Positions 34,301 to 47,000 of a stretch of 64,000 nucleotides of DNA are shown here, piece by piece. Origin of the DNA: Fratercula arctica (Eukaryota; Chordata; Aves; Charadriiformes; Alcidae); contig CANTUZ010000004.1 in NCBI GenBank assembly GCA_947846985.1, positions 76,969,159-77,033,158 on the forward strand, given 5' to 3'. The first letter of the stretch is position 1, and the number at the start of each line of letters is the position of its first letter. Under the pieces are notes generated by a model that had not been told where the DNA came from, made no database searches, and saw nothing but the letters and a program-made list of their open reading frames with translations. The translations under genes and the position numbers were made by a program.

Positions 34301-36104
34301 CTAGAATGGGGCTACATGTGGTTCTGCATAATTCTGTTTTATGGAGAATATAAAATGGCATTTTTTCTCTATTTCTGTTCCTTTTGGAAATTCTGTGATT
34401 TTATCATCTCATATGTAGGTAGAGAAAAGTGAATATTCTGTTGTAACTTATACCTTCCAAGTGATTGGAAGTGATGAACTGGAGCAGAATTTAGGCTAAT
34501 AACCTCGGTATGTAATTTAAGATTCTTAGAGACTTAAGACATCACTGAGAGGTGGACAGAAAACTCGAGAATTGGGATGTCTACATGCTTTCAATATTTA
34601 GTAGCTGGAATATCACATTTTCATTCATGACCATAAAGTGCCTGTTTTACTCAGGAAACATGGGTCTTGGCAAACAACTTTGATATTTTCTTTGGCAAGA
34701 TCGCAAGTACATTTGATAAAGATGGCTCTATTGACATAATACACTAGAGTTTATGTAGGGCATTTGTTTTATTCGATAGGGCAGCCTACATAAAAGAGAT
34801 GTATGGGAAGCAAACTAATTAAACCTGTTTTTCTATATGGTTGTTTGCTATGTCACTGCTCCCTGCAACAAGCCTGCCTCCTTTCCGTGTTTTCCATGAC
34901 TTTATTACCTCATAATGCCTCTGGTTTAAAGAGGTCCAGTCTTTGTAACTGTGGAATAAAGCTAATTTAAAATGAGCCCAGTGCAGGGCATGACTCAATC
35001 CAGTTCACAGGGGATATATATACACCTTTAAAAATATCCAGTTATCATTTGCATGCTGTTGGACTAATTGCAAGAGAATCTAGGGATTGAATAGTGAAAG
35101 TAGTGAAAACTACTCTCAAAGTCTTCGGAGACACTGGAGCCCCAGCAGCCCCACATGCCAGTTGGGAGGGCTTCAGTCCCTCTGTGATCAGTCCCTGATG
35201 CCATTCACTGATACCAAGTTATACAAAGTTTTATCTCAGTGATTTCAATACAATTCTCAGTAGATTTCTTAGTAATTTCACCATACAGGCAATGAAAGGC
35301 ATTTTTTTTCCCCCTAGCACTCAGGAACAAAAAGCGGCGATAATAAAATGTCTCTTTAATTGTCTAGTGGTTTGGCTAATTAAGGTGACAGGGCCATGAA
35401 GTTTCAGAATATTTATGCTTTTAAAAGGTGGATTATACACCCACTAAGCACTGCTAGGTATTTGACTCTTTAGTATTCAGGAAGACTTGATTCCCAAGCT
35501 GCAAACCCTATTAATCATCTGGATGTTAAGTATTGATTGTAGCAGGTACATGGTAAAAAGGCCTTTGACTTAAGTTGTTCAAATAACGTACACACTATAT
35601 GAATAAACCATACACAGACAAAACCTTTCTGACTACAGGTAAGGAAGGCTTCCTCGTCCTGTATGTGAAAAAGTCTCAAAGGCTATGCATGCATGTCTTT
35701 TGAGCCATTAATATGTAGAGAGCTGAGGCTCTGAATATTTGTCTGGTGTGTGTAGGAAACAAGGCACTAGAGAAATTATTTTGTATAAAACCAATTCAGT
35801 TGTCAGCAGTCAAAACATCTTGTTTTTTTTTCAAAAGTATATTTTGATTGAGGCAATGCTGTAAGAAGACACGTGCTCTTTATCTGACTTTATTAAACTA
35901 AAAATTGTGTAATCTGCTATGAGAGAAACAAAATTAAATATGCTTTTTAGTGGCTTGTAATCACCTGATACCCCCTAAAGAAACAAAGTGCAACCTGTAT
36001 TGTGCTTAAGAAAGTTTCTTGGGATTATGAATATGGCTGTAACAAGCGACTGGTGTTATCAACAGAGATTTTGAGTGAAGGCTTTACTGTGATAGACTTG
36101 TCTG

Positions 36105-36134
36105 ACTTGGATAACAAACTTGGATAACAAACTC
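36105..36134. repeat. Perfect 15-bp tandem duplication
   Basis: ACTTGGATAACAAAC is present twice in direct succession. Confidence 0.85.
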
Positions 36135-37887
36135 TTTTAGTATTTCAGCCTGTAAATCCTGAAGAGAAAGACACTATTCTCTTAGGTCACTGACAAACTA
36201 AAAGAGAATCTTTGTTTGCAGAGCTCCGTGGAGTTAACACAGTACTAGTTAATGATTTCACCATGGTAATTACTTTCTAGGGTCTGTCAATCAGGCATTT
36301 TTAATGTATTCAGCATGGGCCGCATTAATTTTGTGCAATACTACTATTTTACCTGGTCTCATGCTCTTTGTCTATCAATCCGTCCGTAACAAGTGGTGAA
36401 TTTATGGACCAATTTCTGCCAAGTTTGAGAAGAAAATTGTTTTTTCAAATCTCAAAACCACTTGGAATCCTGCAAGTTTTGTGACTATTGCCAGGTGGGT
36501 AGAGAGAAACCCACAGGAGGACTCTCACAGTGAAAAGGTTTTGGAAGGAGCTCAGCTGTTCCCATTTCCCTAAGGAATGCTAGATGACCAGCTGGTATAT
36601 GCCTAATTCAGAAAATGCACATCATGTGCTACTTCTTGTCAAGCTCGCAGGTAGGGGACGAGGTGGACTAAAGAGTACATGCAAATGATAGTTGTGTATT
36701 TTTAAAGGTATGTTTATCCAGTGTGAAATTGATTTAATCCTGCCCTGCACTAAATTAGCAGTTCATGAGCTTTATACCATGGTTGCATCACTGATTCATG
36801 TGGGCTTTATTCAAGCAGGCATCTGATAATACCTCTTTTATAAAATAGAGAGAAAGGCAGGTCTATCTTTATCGTTTTGGGGTGTAAGTAGAAAGGGACA
36901 GATCCTTGACAAACTGCTTTGGTTCCTGTGCCTGTTATTTTGGTATTCTGAGTACCACAAGACATTAGAGATCATGCAAAGATTGGACTTTTTTAAACAT
37001 GAGTTCATTGCCTATGCTTGCCAATGTTTGTAAAGGACTCTGGCACCCAGTTGGAGTGCTGACATTGGTTTCAATTAGTGTGTGATGAGTCCCTTTGTCG
37101 TTGAAAGCATCATGTTTAATGGTATAATTAGACAGAGCAACTGGCTAATAAAATGTAAAGTGAAATAAAATCGGTTTTAATATGTTTGTAGGAGCTGGGT
37201 CATGACTTTTTTCAGCACAACAGTTGGAGTCACAGCTTGGAGAAACTTGAGAACATCTGTTATTTCTGGTGAAAAATACAAGTACATTGAGTAACTCACA
37301 CCTTTGAAATTCCTTTGTGGGGGTGGAAGACAACTCCTCTCCAACACAAAGCCGATTTACTCAGGATTTGGAGAACATTTGACTGGTTCATCCTTTAGGT
37401 CTCTCATAATTCAGACACAAATGTTCTTTGGAAGGAAGCTTCGAAAAGGTTTTTTCCTGTGTGACTAATCAGTGAGGTTAGTTGATTCCAGAAGGAAAGG
37501 CTAAAATGTCTTACAAATTTGCAATACATAGTAGTTAATTTTGCATATAAGCTTATTTAGTTTGTAAAATACATGAAGTTGCCGTCTTTAAAAAAGCCAG
37601 AAGAAATCTAGTTACAACTGAACTATGATCCAAGACCAAATTTCTTTTGTACCTCTTAAATGCAACTATCTTACTATATTTTTTTGTAATAGATTTTGGG
37701 AAATTTGTTTCCTTCTATAACAAGTCCTAGGGGTAAGGAAAACGTCAGTAGGAGCTGAAAACATTTCTTATCATTAACACACCTATCATGTGCACATACG
37801 TGTTACACCCCTGGGCATATACATCACAACATGTAATTGAAAAATGTTCGCTATTTTATGTTTGAAATTCTTTGTTGGTAGCAAGTC

Positions 37888-37906
37888 TTTTTTTTTTTTT
37901 TTTTTT
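37888..37906. repeat. Poly-T tract
   Basis: This is an uninterrupted run of 19 T. Similar tracts of about 20-22 lie at 52449-52468, 53987-54008 and 59125-59145 (T) and 62929-62948 (A). Confidence 0.85.
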
Positions 37907-40571
37907 AATGTATAAATATGTATCCTTTGTGCCAGCACACACCAAGGACTTCATGTTTTACAGAGACACTCACATCCTCCATCAACCCCTTAGCTAGCAT
38001 CAGCTAAGCAGCTTGTTTTCTGGGCTCATGGAAAGGGTCTGAGCGAGAGCCATCAGAGAATGGAGGTTCCTGGACAGGCTGATCTGCCCAAAATACTAAG
38101 GAGAGCATATTACTTTTCATAGCAGACATCCTACTCTTCCTAGTGGACAGTGTCTCGTAAATAAGGATGGGGGCAGAGAGAAGGCGACAGTAATGTGGAA
38201 AGAGATGTGGAAGTAGTGGTAAGGGCATGGAGCGTAGAAGAGATACCTTTGGGTGTGAGAAGAGGTGAGGTTAAGAAATAGAAAACCATAATAAGGCTGT
38301 GGACTGGCAGCAAATAACGAGTGCAGGTGGGAAGAGGGGAACTCTGTGAAAAAAACAGTTCTGTGCCTTATTCCCATTTTCATCTCTGAACTAGGTGTCT
38401 GTTTAGGGGACGTCTCCCGTGACATACCGGTTTTCCTGCAAGGAGTGTATAATGTAACAGGTTTGGCAGATGGGAAGCTGCAATCCTCCTTGGGAAAGTT
38501 AATCCATTGAATAGAATGTGGTGGTTGAACAATAACTCCCCAGGAACCCTACAACAATTCGCACAGGAAAAGTTTAGTTACAGATTAACCCCAAACGAGG
38601 GGGTTTGACTGGTTAGGCAAACTTAAAACATCAATTCAGCTTAACTCAGAATAACATATTTTGTTCTACTTTTCCTAACAGAATAGAAGCATTTCAGGAA
38701 AATTGTGATTTGGACATTTCATTTTCCAGGGAAAAAAAAAAACCAAAACATTTCGTAGAGCTTTCCTGACTTCCTCTAAATAAAAAAAAAAAATGGGTGT
38801 AATTTAGATTAGGTTTAGTACAAATGAGAAAATGACAGATAATCGTCTTTCTTTCATGTTTTGTTTTGGGTGTTTTTTTTTTTTTCTTTTCTAACTCCTG
38901 TTTCTTTAGTGTAGCTTAGTGAATTTTCCCAGTGATTTTAATTTCTTCTGCATGTGCAACATCAGTACTTACCCTGCTTTTCCCTCTCATGCAACAATCT
39001 CACATCTTCCTTGTGCTTTTTCCTTACTCTTCTTGTACCTCGCTGTGATGTCAGTCTCCCTCATTTCTATACATCTTTTCTTCTCTGCATTTGTCTTTCT
39101 TTTTCCTCTTCAGCAGGTTCACCAAAAGCACTATCTCACGTGCTTTTCTGAAGTTATTTCAAGCTGCAATTCCTGTCTGCCATTAACTGCTCAGTCTTTC
39201 CCTTAGAGTCCCACACTGAGTTGGGTTTTCTCTCACATTATTGGAAAGCAGTTTCCTTCCCTCTTCACTTTGCTCAGCAGAACCATGATTTTATTTTTCT
39301 AGATCAAGACTTCTTTGTTTTTTCCCCTCAGTTATTTTCCTTCCAATTTCAACTTTGCCCCTAGGAGGAAGAATAAGATAGTATATTTTGCCCCTTGGAT
39401 GGCATTCCTCTCTAAATGAGGAAGGTTATTTCTGTTCTTGATGGTGTTTAGTCATTAACAAAGAGAGTTTGCTTTGCAAATATTTGTCAATAGTTTAGTT
39501 AAATAGTAACAAAAAGTAAACTGTTTGATTGCAAATCCAAAATTCCTTCTGTAGTTGTTCGAGTGGTTTAGGTCATACATAAAAGGGAATTTCAGGTTAT
39601 AGAGTAAAATGTTTAAAAGAGGGCTTTTTAGCATGAACCTGTGTATATGCTGCAAGAACAATTACAAAAAATATTCCTATTAAAAAGGACATGTAGCAAC
39701 TAGAAAATAAAAGTTACAAGTTACCTTATTAATACTTTAAAATATATTAAAACTAACTGAAAGAACACACACATTAAACTTTAGACAATACAAAGCTTAT
39801 TTTTCCTCAGAGAAAAAGAAATCATGGCCAGAGTACAAGCGTAGAGATAATTAGAGGTTTGTTTCTTCTCTACCTCCCAAGGTAAGGCTTAATCCTACAG
39901 TAATCTCTTTATTGAGAGGCAAATGTTAGTCAAGGAGCCTGCTGCACAGATTTGAAACTAGCATTTAGCCCATAGTTTCAGTATCTGGGAAGGAGCTGTC
40001 CTACGAATTTATAGTCTGCATTCTTTTAAAGAGGTATCTTGATATGGTTTTTATTTTATCCTGCACTGTAATGCATTGGCATGGCTTCGTGATACATTTG
40101 CCAGCTTATATTGTGATATAGAGCGAGACATCTCATTCATGACCAGTAAGCCTCCAGAGCCCTTCTGTCTTTTTTAGCACTGAAAAGGGGTTTGTATTGG
40201 GCATACAATGAATGGCACACTCTGTGAACGTGCATAAACCGATTATCCCGGAACAGTTTTGCCTTTGAGCATTTCAGCATCCTGTTGCCCCATTGTCAAA
40301 TGTGCTTTAAGGATAAATGCCCAACGAACTTGGGGCTCATTTGAGACATGTAGATGTTAAGCAAATTGGACTTCCTTCTTTTTTTTTTTATTTCCAAAGC
40401 ATGGTTTGTAGCCTTGTTGTAAACGGGTTGGCACTTTTAATTCCCAGGTTAGATGGGAAAGGGAAAAGTAGCAAAGAGAGAAAAACACCTGCTGCTGAGG
40501 TTAGTTTTATTTTAAAAAGGCCTAAAGGTTAGATCCATGAATGGATTTAAATGGTATTTATGTATGTGAGA

Positions 40572-40949
40572 TTAAAATTTACACTCTGCTGCAATTTTGC
40601 GTTGAAGGATCTGTAATGCAGAGGTGCCTGCTTCTCTGATAATAAAGTTCCCAATAGCACGTGCCATGCCCAGGGGTGTCTCAGGGTTGGTAGCGCTGGA
40701 GAGCTCAGTGCCGCTCTCATTTATATGGGTTCCACTGAGGTTCACAGATGAGGTACCTCCTTCATATATGGACATTAATCCACCCATCATTCTGGACTTA
40801 ATGGGAACAGGCCTCATGGAAAACACAGCTATCTCGGGAACTAATAGTGGTGCTTCTTTATGAGAGGAAATATGGAGAAAGGGGTATTGTACAGGCCTGT
40901 TAGAACAGCCATAATACTTAATAAAATGACCTGTAGGTGCCTGATTCAT
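40572..40949 (-). other. Unidentified 125-codon open frame, possible decayed exon or mobile-element remnant
   Basis: An ATG-to-stop frame of 125 codons lies in otherwise AT-rich intergenic DNA. The product is not low-complexity: it has balanced composition, a basic stretch (PVPIKSRMMGG) and a hydrophilic Ser/Thr/Asn/Glu middle. It has no signal peptide, membrane segment or domain I recognise. The opposite strand is also open for 79 codons (40624-40863), so the frame may simply be a stop-poor patch. It lies on the same strand as the coding-like segment at 42.9-44.0 kb. I assign no function. Confidence 0.25.
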
Positions 40950-41077
40950 ACTCAGCTGTGTAAATCAGATACCAGTCCAGAAAGAGAAGAGGGTGATGTA
41001 AAGCTGAATGTCTCTGGAAGCGGTGGATATTCAGTGGGTGCGGATATCCAGGTGACCCTACATGCTGGTGGCCCATT

Positions 41078-41400
41078 CACAGAATCATAGAATCGCCTGG
41101 GTTGGAAGGGACCTTTCAGATGATCGAGTCCAACCATCAACCTAACTCTGACAAAACCCATCACTAACCCATATCTCTAAACACTATGTCTGCCCGTCTT
41201 TTAAACACCTCCAGGGATGGTGATTCAGTCACTTCCCTGGGCAGCCTGTTCCAATGTTCAGTAACTCTTTCAGTGTAAAAATTTTTCCTAATATCCAACC
41301 TAAACCTCCCCTGGTGCAACTTGAGGCTGTTTCTTCTTGTCCTATCGCCTGTTCCTTGGGAGAAGAGCCCGACCCCCACCTCTCTACAGCTCCCATTCCT
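41078..41400 (-). mobile_element. CR1 LINE 3' fragment
   Basis: It starts with the complement of the CR1 terminal octamers (CACAGAATCATAGAATC) and runs about 320 bases to AGAAGAGCCCGACCC, the same 3' region as at 17652 and 51531. Confidence 0.92.
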
Positions 41401-42564
41401 ACACTCTGGCCTGAAGGGTCAGGTAGAGAAAGGGTAGAGAAAACGTTCTGTTGCCTGGTGGGTTATGTGCTATGGATATATTTTGTTTGTGTTTAAAATT
41501 AAGTTGGGATAGAAAAGGTTTATTTATTATCTTAGGCTGGTAAAAAGGCAAGAGTGGCCTATACCCTCCCCTTGTTTATCCAGGGGCTTAATGATTAGAG
41601 CATTCATGCGGACAGTAGGTACACAAAGTCCGTTTCATTCACTGCTTGCGGGAATTTGAAAGGCAATGCCCTAATTGCCAGGCTATAAAGTATTCTGTTC
41701 TGCTTACTGAATTCCCTTTAGTGAAGCTTTGCATAGAATAATTAAATATGCTTTGGATCAGGAGGAGTGAGTGTGTTACTTGCTGGTGAGAGCACTCCCA
41801 AAGAAAAAGGAAGATTGGGGGTTCTGGTCCTTAGGAATAATTAGTGTAGGACATTTGCCAAAAGAGGGACTGAAATCCATGTGAAATCCTTGTGCAGATC
41901 TAACCACCAGGCTGTAAGGGTTACTCCCTTTACATACAAAAATTAAAAATTGGGCCATTCAGTTGAGTACTCTCACACTGGGTTGAGGAGCAGCTCCTCG
42001 CTCAACCTGATGAAGCGTGATGGCGAGAGTACTTTGTGTTCAGTTTTGCTGCATTAAAGGCAAAAATCGCCGTGTTTCGTGGAGGAGGGAGGCGGTTTTG
42101 TTTGTTTGTAGAAGGTGCTTGTTTGGTAATTCAGCAATTTCCACAAGAACATACCCATTCACCGAAAACTTCCCCAGCATAAATGGCATTCCTAGTCAAA
42201 AGCGAGTACACATGTGCAAGTGTACCCAAGGGACTGGGACACGCATTTGAAATCTGAGGGACAGAGGTCAAAATCAGTTTGAACAGAGTCTCTTGGATCT
42301 CAGCTGAACAACTAAAACTGTTTACTCTTCTGGAGCAAGCAGGTCTATCTCATTTTACTCCTGTAGGTTTTTGAAGCATACGGGTCCACCTCAAAGCAAA
42401 ACAAAATATTTCTCTGAAATGATGCAAATCTTTATAATGTCAAAAAGCAGTATGTTTCCTGCCTTGTTCAGAATAAAAAGTAACCCCAAAGCTCCTGAAT
42501 GACTTTTGTACACAACAGTCATTGAAGTCTGTCCTCTTTTCACCGTAGAAAACCATATGGGAAC

Positions 42565-42640
42565 TATAGAATCATTTTGGTTGGAAGAGACCTTTAAGAT
42601 CAGCAAGTCCAACCATTAACCTCGCGCTGCCAAGTTCTTA
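42565..42640 (-). mobile_element. CR1 LINE 3' tail, short
   Basis: TATAGAATCATTTTGGTTGG, AGAGACCTTTAAGATCA and CAAGTCCAACCATTAACC are the complement of a CR1 end. The element is truncated after about 75 bases. Confidence 0.88.
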
Positions 42641-43197
42641 CACAGACTGGAACTTGTTGTGGGATTGACCCAGTGCAGGGATATAACCCTGAATTAGCAG
42701 GAAGGAGGTCTAATGGAGCCTGAGTACCTAATTAACCCTCAGCTGTGCCTGGGGGTGTGAGGAACCTGTGTCTGCAGGAGGGGAGGTGGGCAGGAAAGAC
42801 CTACATGAGGAGAAAAACTCGCTGTGGTGACAGTGCTTGGCTACAGGGAAATCACAAGATCCATGTGAACTAAAAGAGGAGCTAGAGGAACCCAGGTAAG
42901 TAGCAGAAACTTATGTTTATGGTCTGTGCTGAGGGGGGGAAGGCTGGAATGGCATGGTGGCTCTGCAGAGAGCTCCGAGAGGGACAGAGCCGCTTGCTCT
43001 GAGGTGGTGTTTAGTGAGGGATGGAGGAGCTGAGAAGGCTGAGCTCTTCGGGGAGGAGAAGTGCTGCAGCAAGGCCTTGCTGAGCACCCTGAAGGAAGCT
43101 CTGGCTCTTCTGGGGCTCTTGTTTAAAGCCTGACTGGAGCTCCAGTTTGAACAGTCCAACAGGACTGGTGTGGAAAGTTGTTGTTTGCAGATGGAGA

Positions 43198-44008
43198 TTA
43201 GATTGAACAAAGGGAAATGTTGAGTGGTTCCTTGGAAAGGAAAGAGGCTGATATCTTTGATGGCTCGGTCTGCAAATTAACCTTTTCCCTCCCTGAAGAA
43301 AGGTCTATGCATGCCTGCGGCAGGGCAGTGGGTGCTATACCGCTTTGGTATTGATGTTTCAGTGCTTTTTCCAGTTGTCTCCTGGTGTTCATGAGTAATG
43401 TCTCATCTGTCCCCTTGATGCGAATGTCTGACGATGCCCAGGTGTACTGAATGAGTGCTATGGATTTCCTTCTCATGGCTGAGATGGCGGTGTTTGAAAC
43501 TTTGCTTTCCAGAAGGAATACAGGCAATATAACTGACAGACTGGTCGTTGCTGCTGGGAGGTTTTGACTGTAGGGGTTGTTTGCTCCATAGGCTTACCTG
43601 AACCTGCAATTTGTGACTTAAAAGGGCTAGTGGTATACACACCATCAGGCAACGTGAGCAAGGAACCTTTTTCAGCCCCCTCCTGCATAGTTCTAAGTAG
43701 CCTCAACCCTCAAGAAAAGATACAAATGATGCAAGATTTTCGCTCTCAAGCTAATTGGTTGTATCTATAATGGCATTGGGAGGCAATCTGTAGTTTACCT
43801 GAGGCCTTTTTGTAGCCATCGAGTTCACTGCTAGCGACACAGAACATGTCTTGCATCATATTGGTGTGGTGTAAGAACTGAACCTTGTTCCCAAACTCTT
43901 GTCCAGGATGGATGTGAATTCAGGAAATCTGCATAGGTAGTCCCAGGGGCTGCCATTTTGAACTTGTACATTATCCAGCAGAGCTTTACTAGATTGTTCT
44001 GTTCCCAT
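43198..44008 (-). pseudogene. Unidentified coding-like segment with frame breaks
   Basis: Reading the minus strand from an ATG at 44008, a 50-codon frame (44008-43856) starts Met-Gly-Thr-Glu-Gln-Ser and stops. Coding-like sequence in other frames follows to about 43.74 kb, then 77- and 109-codon frames overlap between 43706 and 43198 in different phases. Composition looks protein-like (for example RRKSIALIQYTW, NTRRQLEKALKHQ). Exon-type donor strings TCAG|GTAAAC and TTCAG|GTAAGC occur on this strand near 43800 and 43594. A Met-Gly start with nearby Ser could suggest an N-myristoylated, Gag-like origin, but equally a host pseudogene or chance. No family is recognised, and breaks are evident if it was ever one gene. 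Confidence 0.25.
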
Positions 44009-44009
44009 T

Positions 44010-47000
44010 TTGAAGTTACTTTGCTTAAAGGGGAAGCATTTAACTGATTAGAGACAATCTATCCCAGTCTTGTCTTGCGCAGTCGTCTCTTTTGCAAAAC
44101 CAAAACGGTCTCCCTGTGTAACTATGATACATATTTTATCTTGCCATATAAAGGTTCTCAGCTGCTTTCCCCCTCGTAACTTATAAATAGGAGTTTTTCT
44201 CTCTTTATTTCCCCTTCAACACTTTTAAGTGGCATGTATTAGAAATTGCGTTTGGTTTCTACCACAAAACAGGGCTGAACAAAGAAGCAATGTTATTTAT
44301 CTTCTGACCATTCAGATCTTTTGCCTTCTACCATGGCAGTGTATAATATTAAAATGATGGCTTCTGCTAATTGGCAAAAACTGAGGTATTCTAATAAGAA
44401 ATCCTACTAAAACTGCTTCATTACATCTATTCCTGTTAAACGTTAACTTTCAATTTAAATTACACTCTGGAAACAATTGTATTAGAAACACTTCTATGAT
44501 TAAGAAGTTATTAAAAAAGCCACTAAAGTCCTCCTTATGCATACTTATGTCATCTTACACTTTTATCTGTGTGTCTTAAGGCTCTAATGGCACTAGAAAT
44601 AATATCTCGCAATGCATCTCTCCATAATTCCCACTGGTATGCTGAAAGGTAGTATTAAGAAGATCATTAAGAGCATAGTCTCTTCACATTCCCGTAAGCT
44701 TTCCATTAATTTGCATTTAGCAGTCTAAACTACAGCAAAGTTAATATTTACAGCAAGATAATACATTCCTAATAGAAACATGAAGCACACTTATTCCTCG
44801 TGGTTATTAATGCTGCTGTCTGGGCACAGGCGTGTTTTCAGAGGATTTATTTGCTTGCTAGATATGTGCTAATGACAAGTGCACCCAGAATCTTGCAGGA
44901 CCTGCTGAATTCATAAGATTGTGCTGTCCTAAAAATGTGATTATATGCCAAACAGTGAGGCCCCTCTGTGTTTCCAAACGTCCCTGTAGAGTCGTGCTGG
45001 GAGCAATAGCAAGCAGGCTTTACTCCAGATAAACAATGTATGGACTGTAGAGCAGCAATTTTGGCTGAGCCATTGTGTAGGTACAGCTGGGTTTGGGGAG
45101 GCGTGCGCGTTCTATGGGTCTGGCAGGGGGTCCGTGAGGTTACAGCCCAGGCACGGTCAAGAAGAGACTGGTGTTTGCCAGAGCAATTGAATTAGGCTTT
45201 CTGCTAATTCAGGCATGCGTTGCCATATTTGGCGGTTGAAAACTGGGAGCATAGATTTGGATGTAACTGCAGGACTCCAGAGGGTGGTACTCCAGCCATG
45301 AATCTACCCTGACTATACTACCAGTCTGCTGCTTTCCTCTGCTGGGAAGGAAAGGGTCAATGCTATACTCTATCCAGATGTGATGAAATAAATATTTTGT
45401 TGGAACAGAACATATTTGCATGTGTTTGCTACAGTCTGAAGAGACGTGTTGGCTTCCATCAGATGGAGGGGTAGTAAATTTTATTGATTCGACTTGTTCC
45501 TTGCTGCCGGCAGCCTTCTATGTGCCCTACCGATCTGTTTTTACTGAGGCTGTTTCTAATGTTCCAAAATTGGAAGCGGTTTTAAACAACTGTTTGTTTA
45601 AAAGCTGTCATAGAGCTGAGGAGAATGAATGTTTTCTTGAAGTAGCCCCGGGCTGCCCATCTGATCATGGGCTGTGCTCCTAAGTGAGAACAGGGACCCA
45701 GCTTCAGAGCAGAGACAGAAAGTTGAGGCAAGTGTTACTTAGCACAGCATCGAGTTTTATTGTGCAATGGTTGGAGCCTCGGCGAACCTTGCAATAATAT
45801 TAGATGTGGCTTTTTCATCAGACCTGCCGGCAAACTCTTACAGAGGGTTTTAATCTTTTTTTTATTTATTTATTTTTGACTGAAAGTCCTTCAGGACCAG
45901 GCACTAACATTTTGTGTGCTGGCACCGCGTCTCGCAGTGCTGCTGCATGTGTGCTTGGGATCACTGAGCAGTCGGATAAGGAAAGGAAAAACAAATGGTG
46001 AATGACTCGCAATTGCTTTTGCCTTGTACTGACTGCACTAAGGTGTTTGTTTAAATGAAAGCTTTTAGCATAAATAGCTATGCATGCAGAAACCAATTAA
46101 AGTTTCAAGAGGTCTATCTAAAATTTCTAACAGCTGTAAGAATGAAACAAACAGAATAGTCTGACAGGAACCATATGCCCTCTCTTATGTTAGAGCAATA
46201 ACAATCAACTTGTCGTACATTATTGCACTGGTCTTAAAATGTTTGTAAGCTGCATAATAAGGACGTTTAGCGGTTAGTCTCTCAGACGCTGAAGAGCTCA
46301 AGCTGCATTTAATTGAAAATTTAATCTTTGAAAGCACTGTCAGCTCAGGTTGGAACAGAAGAGAAGTTGTAAGGTAGGAGAGGTAAGTATAATGTTAATC
46401 AACAGTCTGCCATGACGCTCTCTGAGGTACGTAACCGATGGGTTTGGCTTATGAAGACACATAAAGAGTGCCTGGAAATAACCCCCTAAATGTCTTGTTT
46501 AAGTGGAGAGGAAACTTCTTGGTGGGGCAACTGGCTGGAACTTGTTCATCCCCTTACTACTATTTCATCACGGTGTTGCAGAAAAACACTTTTACATGGT
46601 GTTTGTTTAAAAATTGTGTTCTTATTAAAGGATGCTAGTATACATAGCAACAGAAAACACTGTGTATGTGAATACCTTCTTATGCGATTTGTTTAAAATA
46701 ACAAGCTTTACTTAAAAAGAGGTAAATGTGGCAATTCAGGGCTAGTTGACGGTACAGTAAACGATCAGAAGGTGAATACCTAGACACCATAGCAGCATAA
46801 ACATAAACCCCCTGTTCTACAGATAAAATAAGCTTTAAAATGGTACCACAACCCTTTAAAACACAAGGTTTTGTTGTTGGTTTTTTTTGTATGTGTGGTT
46901 TTGTTTGTTTGCTTGTTTTTTATCTGCAGAATAGGGCTTTTGAGCTCCTAACGTAATTTTGATGACTGCCAGATCTGACTTTTAAGGATTTAAATGATGG

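Larger units (their letters stand above)
31391..40560. other. AT-rich gene desert, open-frame-poor
   Basis: No gene is recognised. Between 33654 and 37144 there is not even one open frame of 60 codons. Much of 34.7-36.9 kb is non-repetitive, TAAT- and ATTTGCAT-rich DNA. A perfect 15-bp duplication is at 36105-36134, a T19 tract at 37888-37906, and pyrimidine-rich blocks at 33.2-33.9 and 38.9-39.4 kb. Confidence 0.55.
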
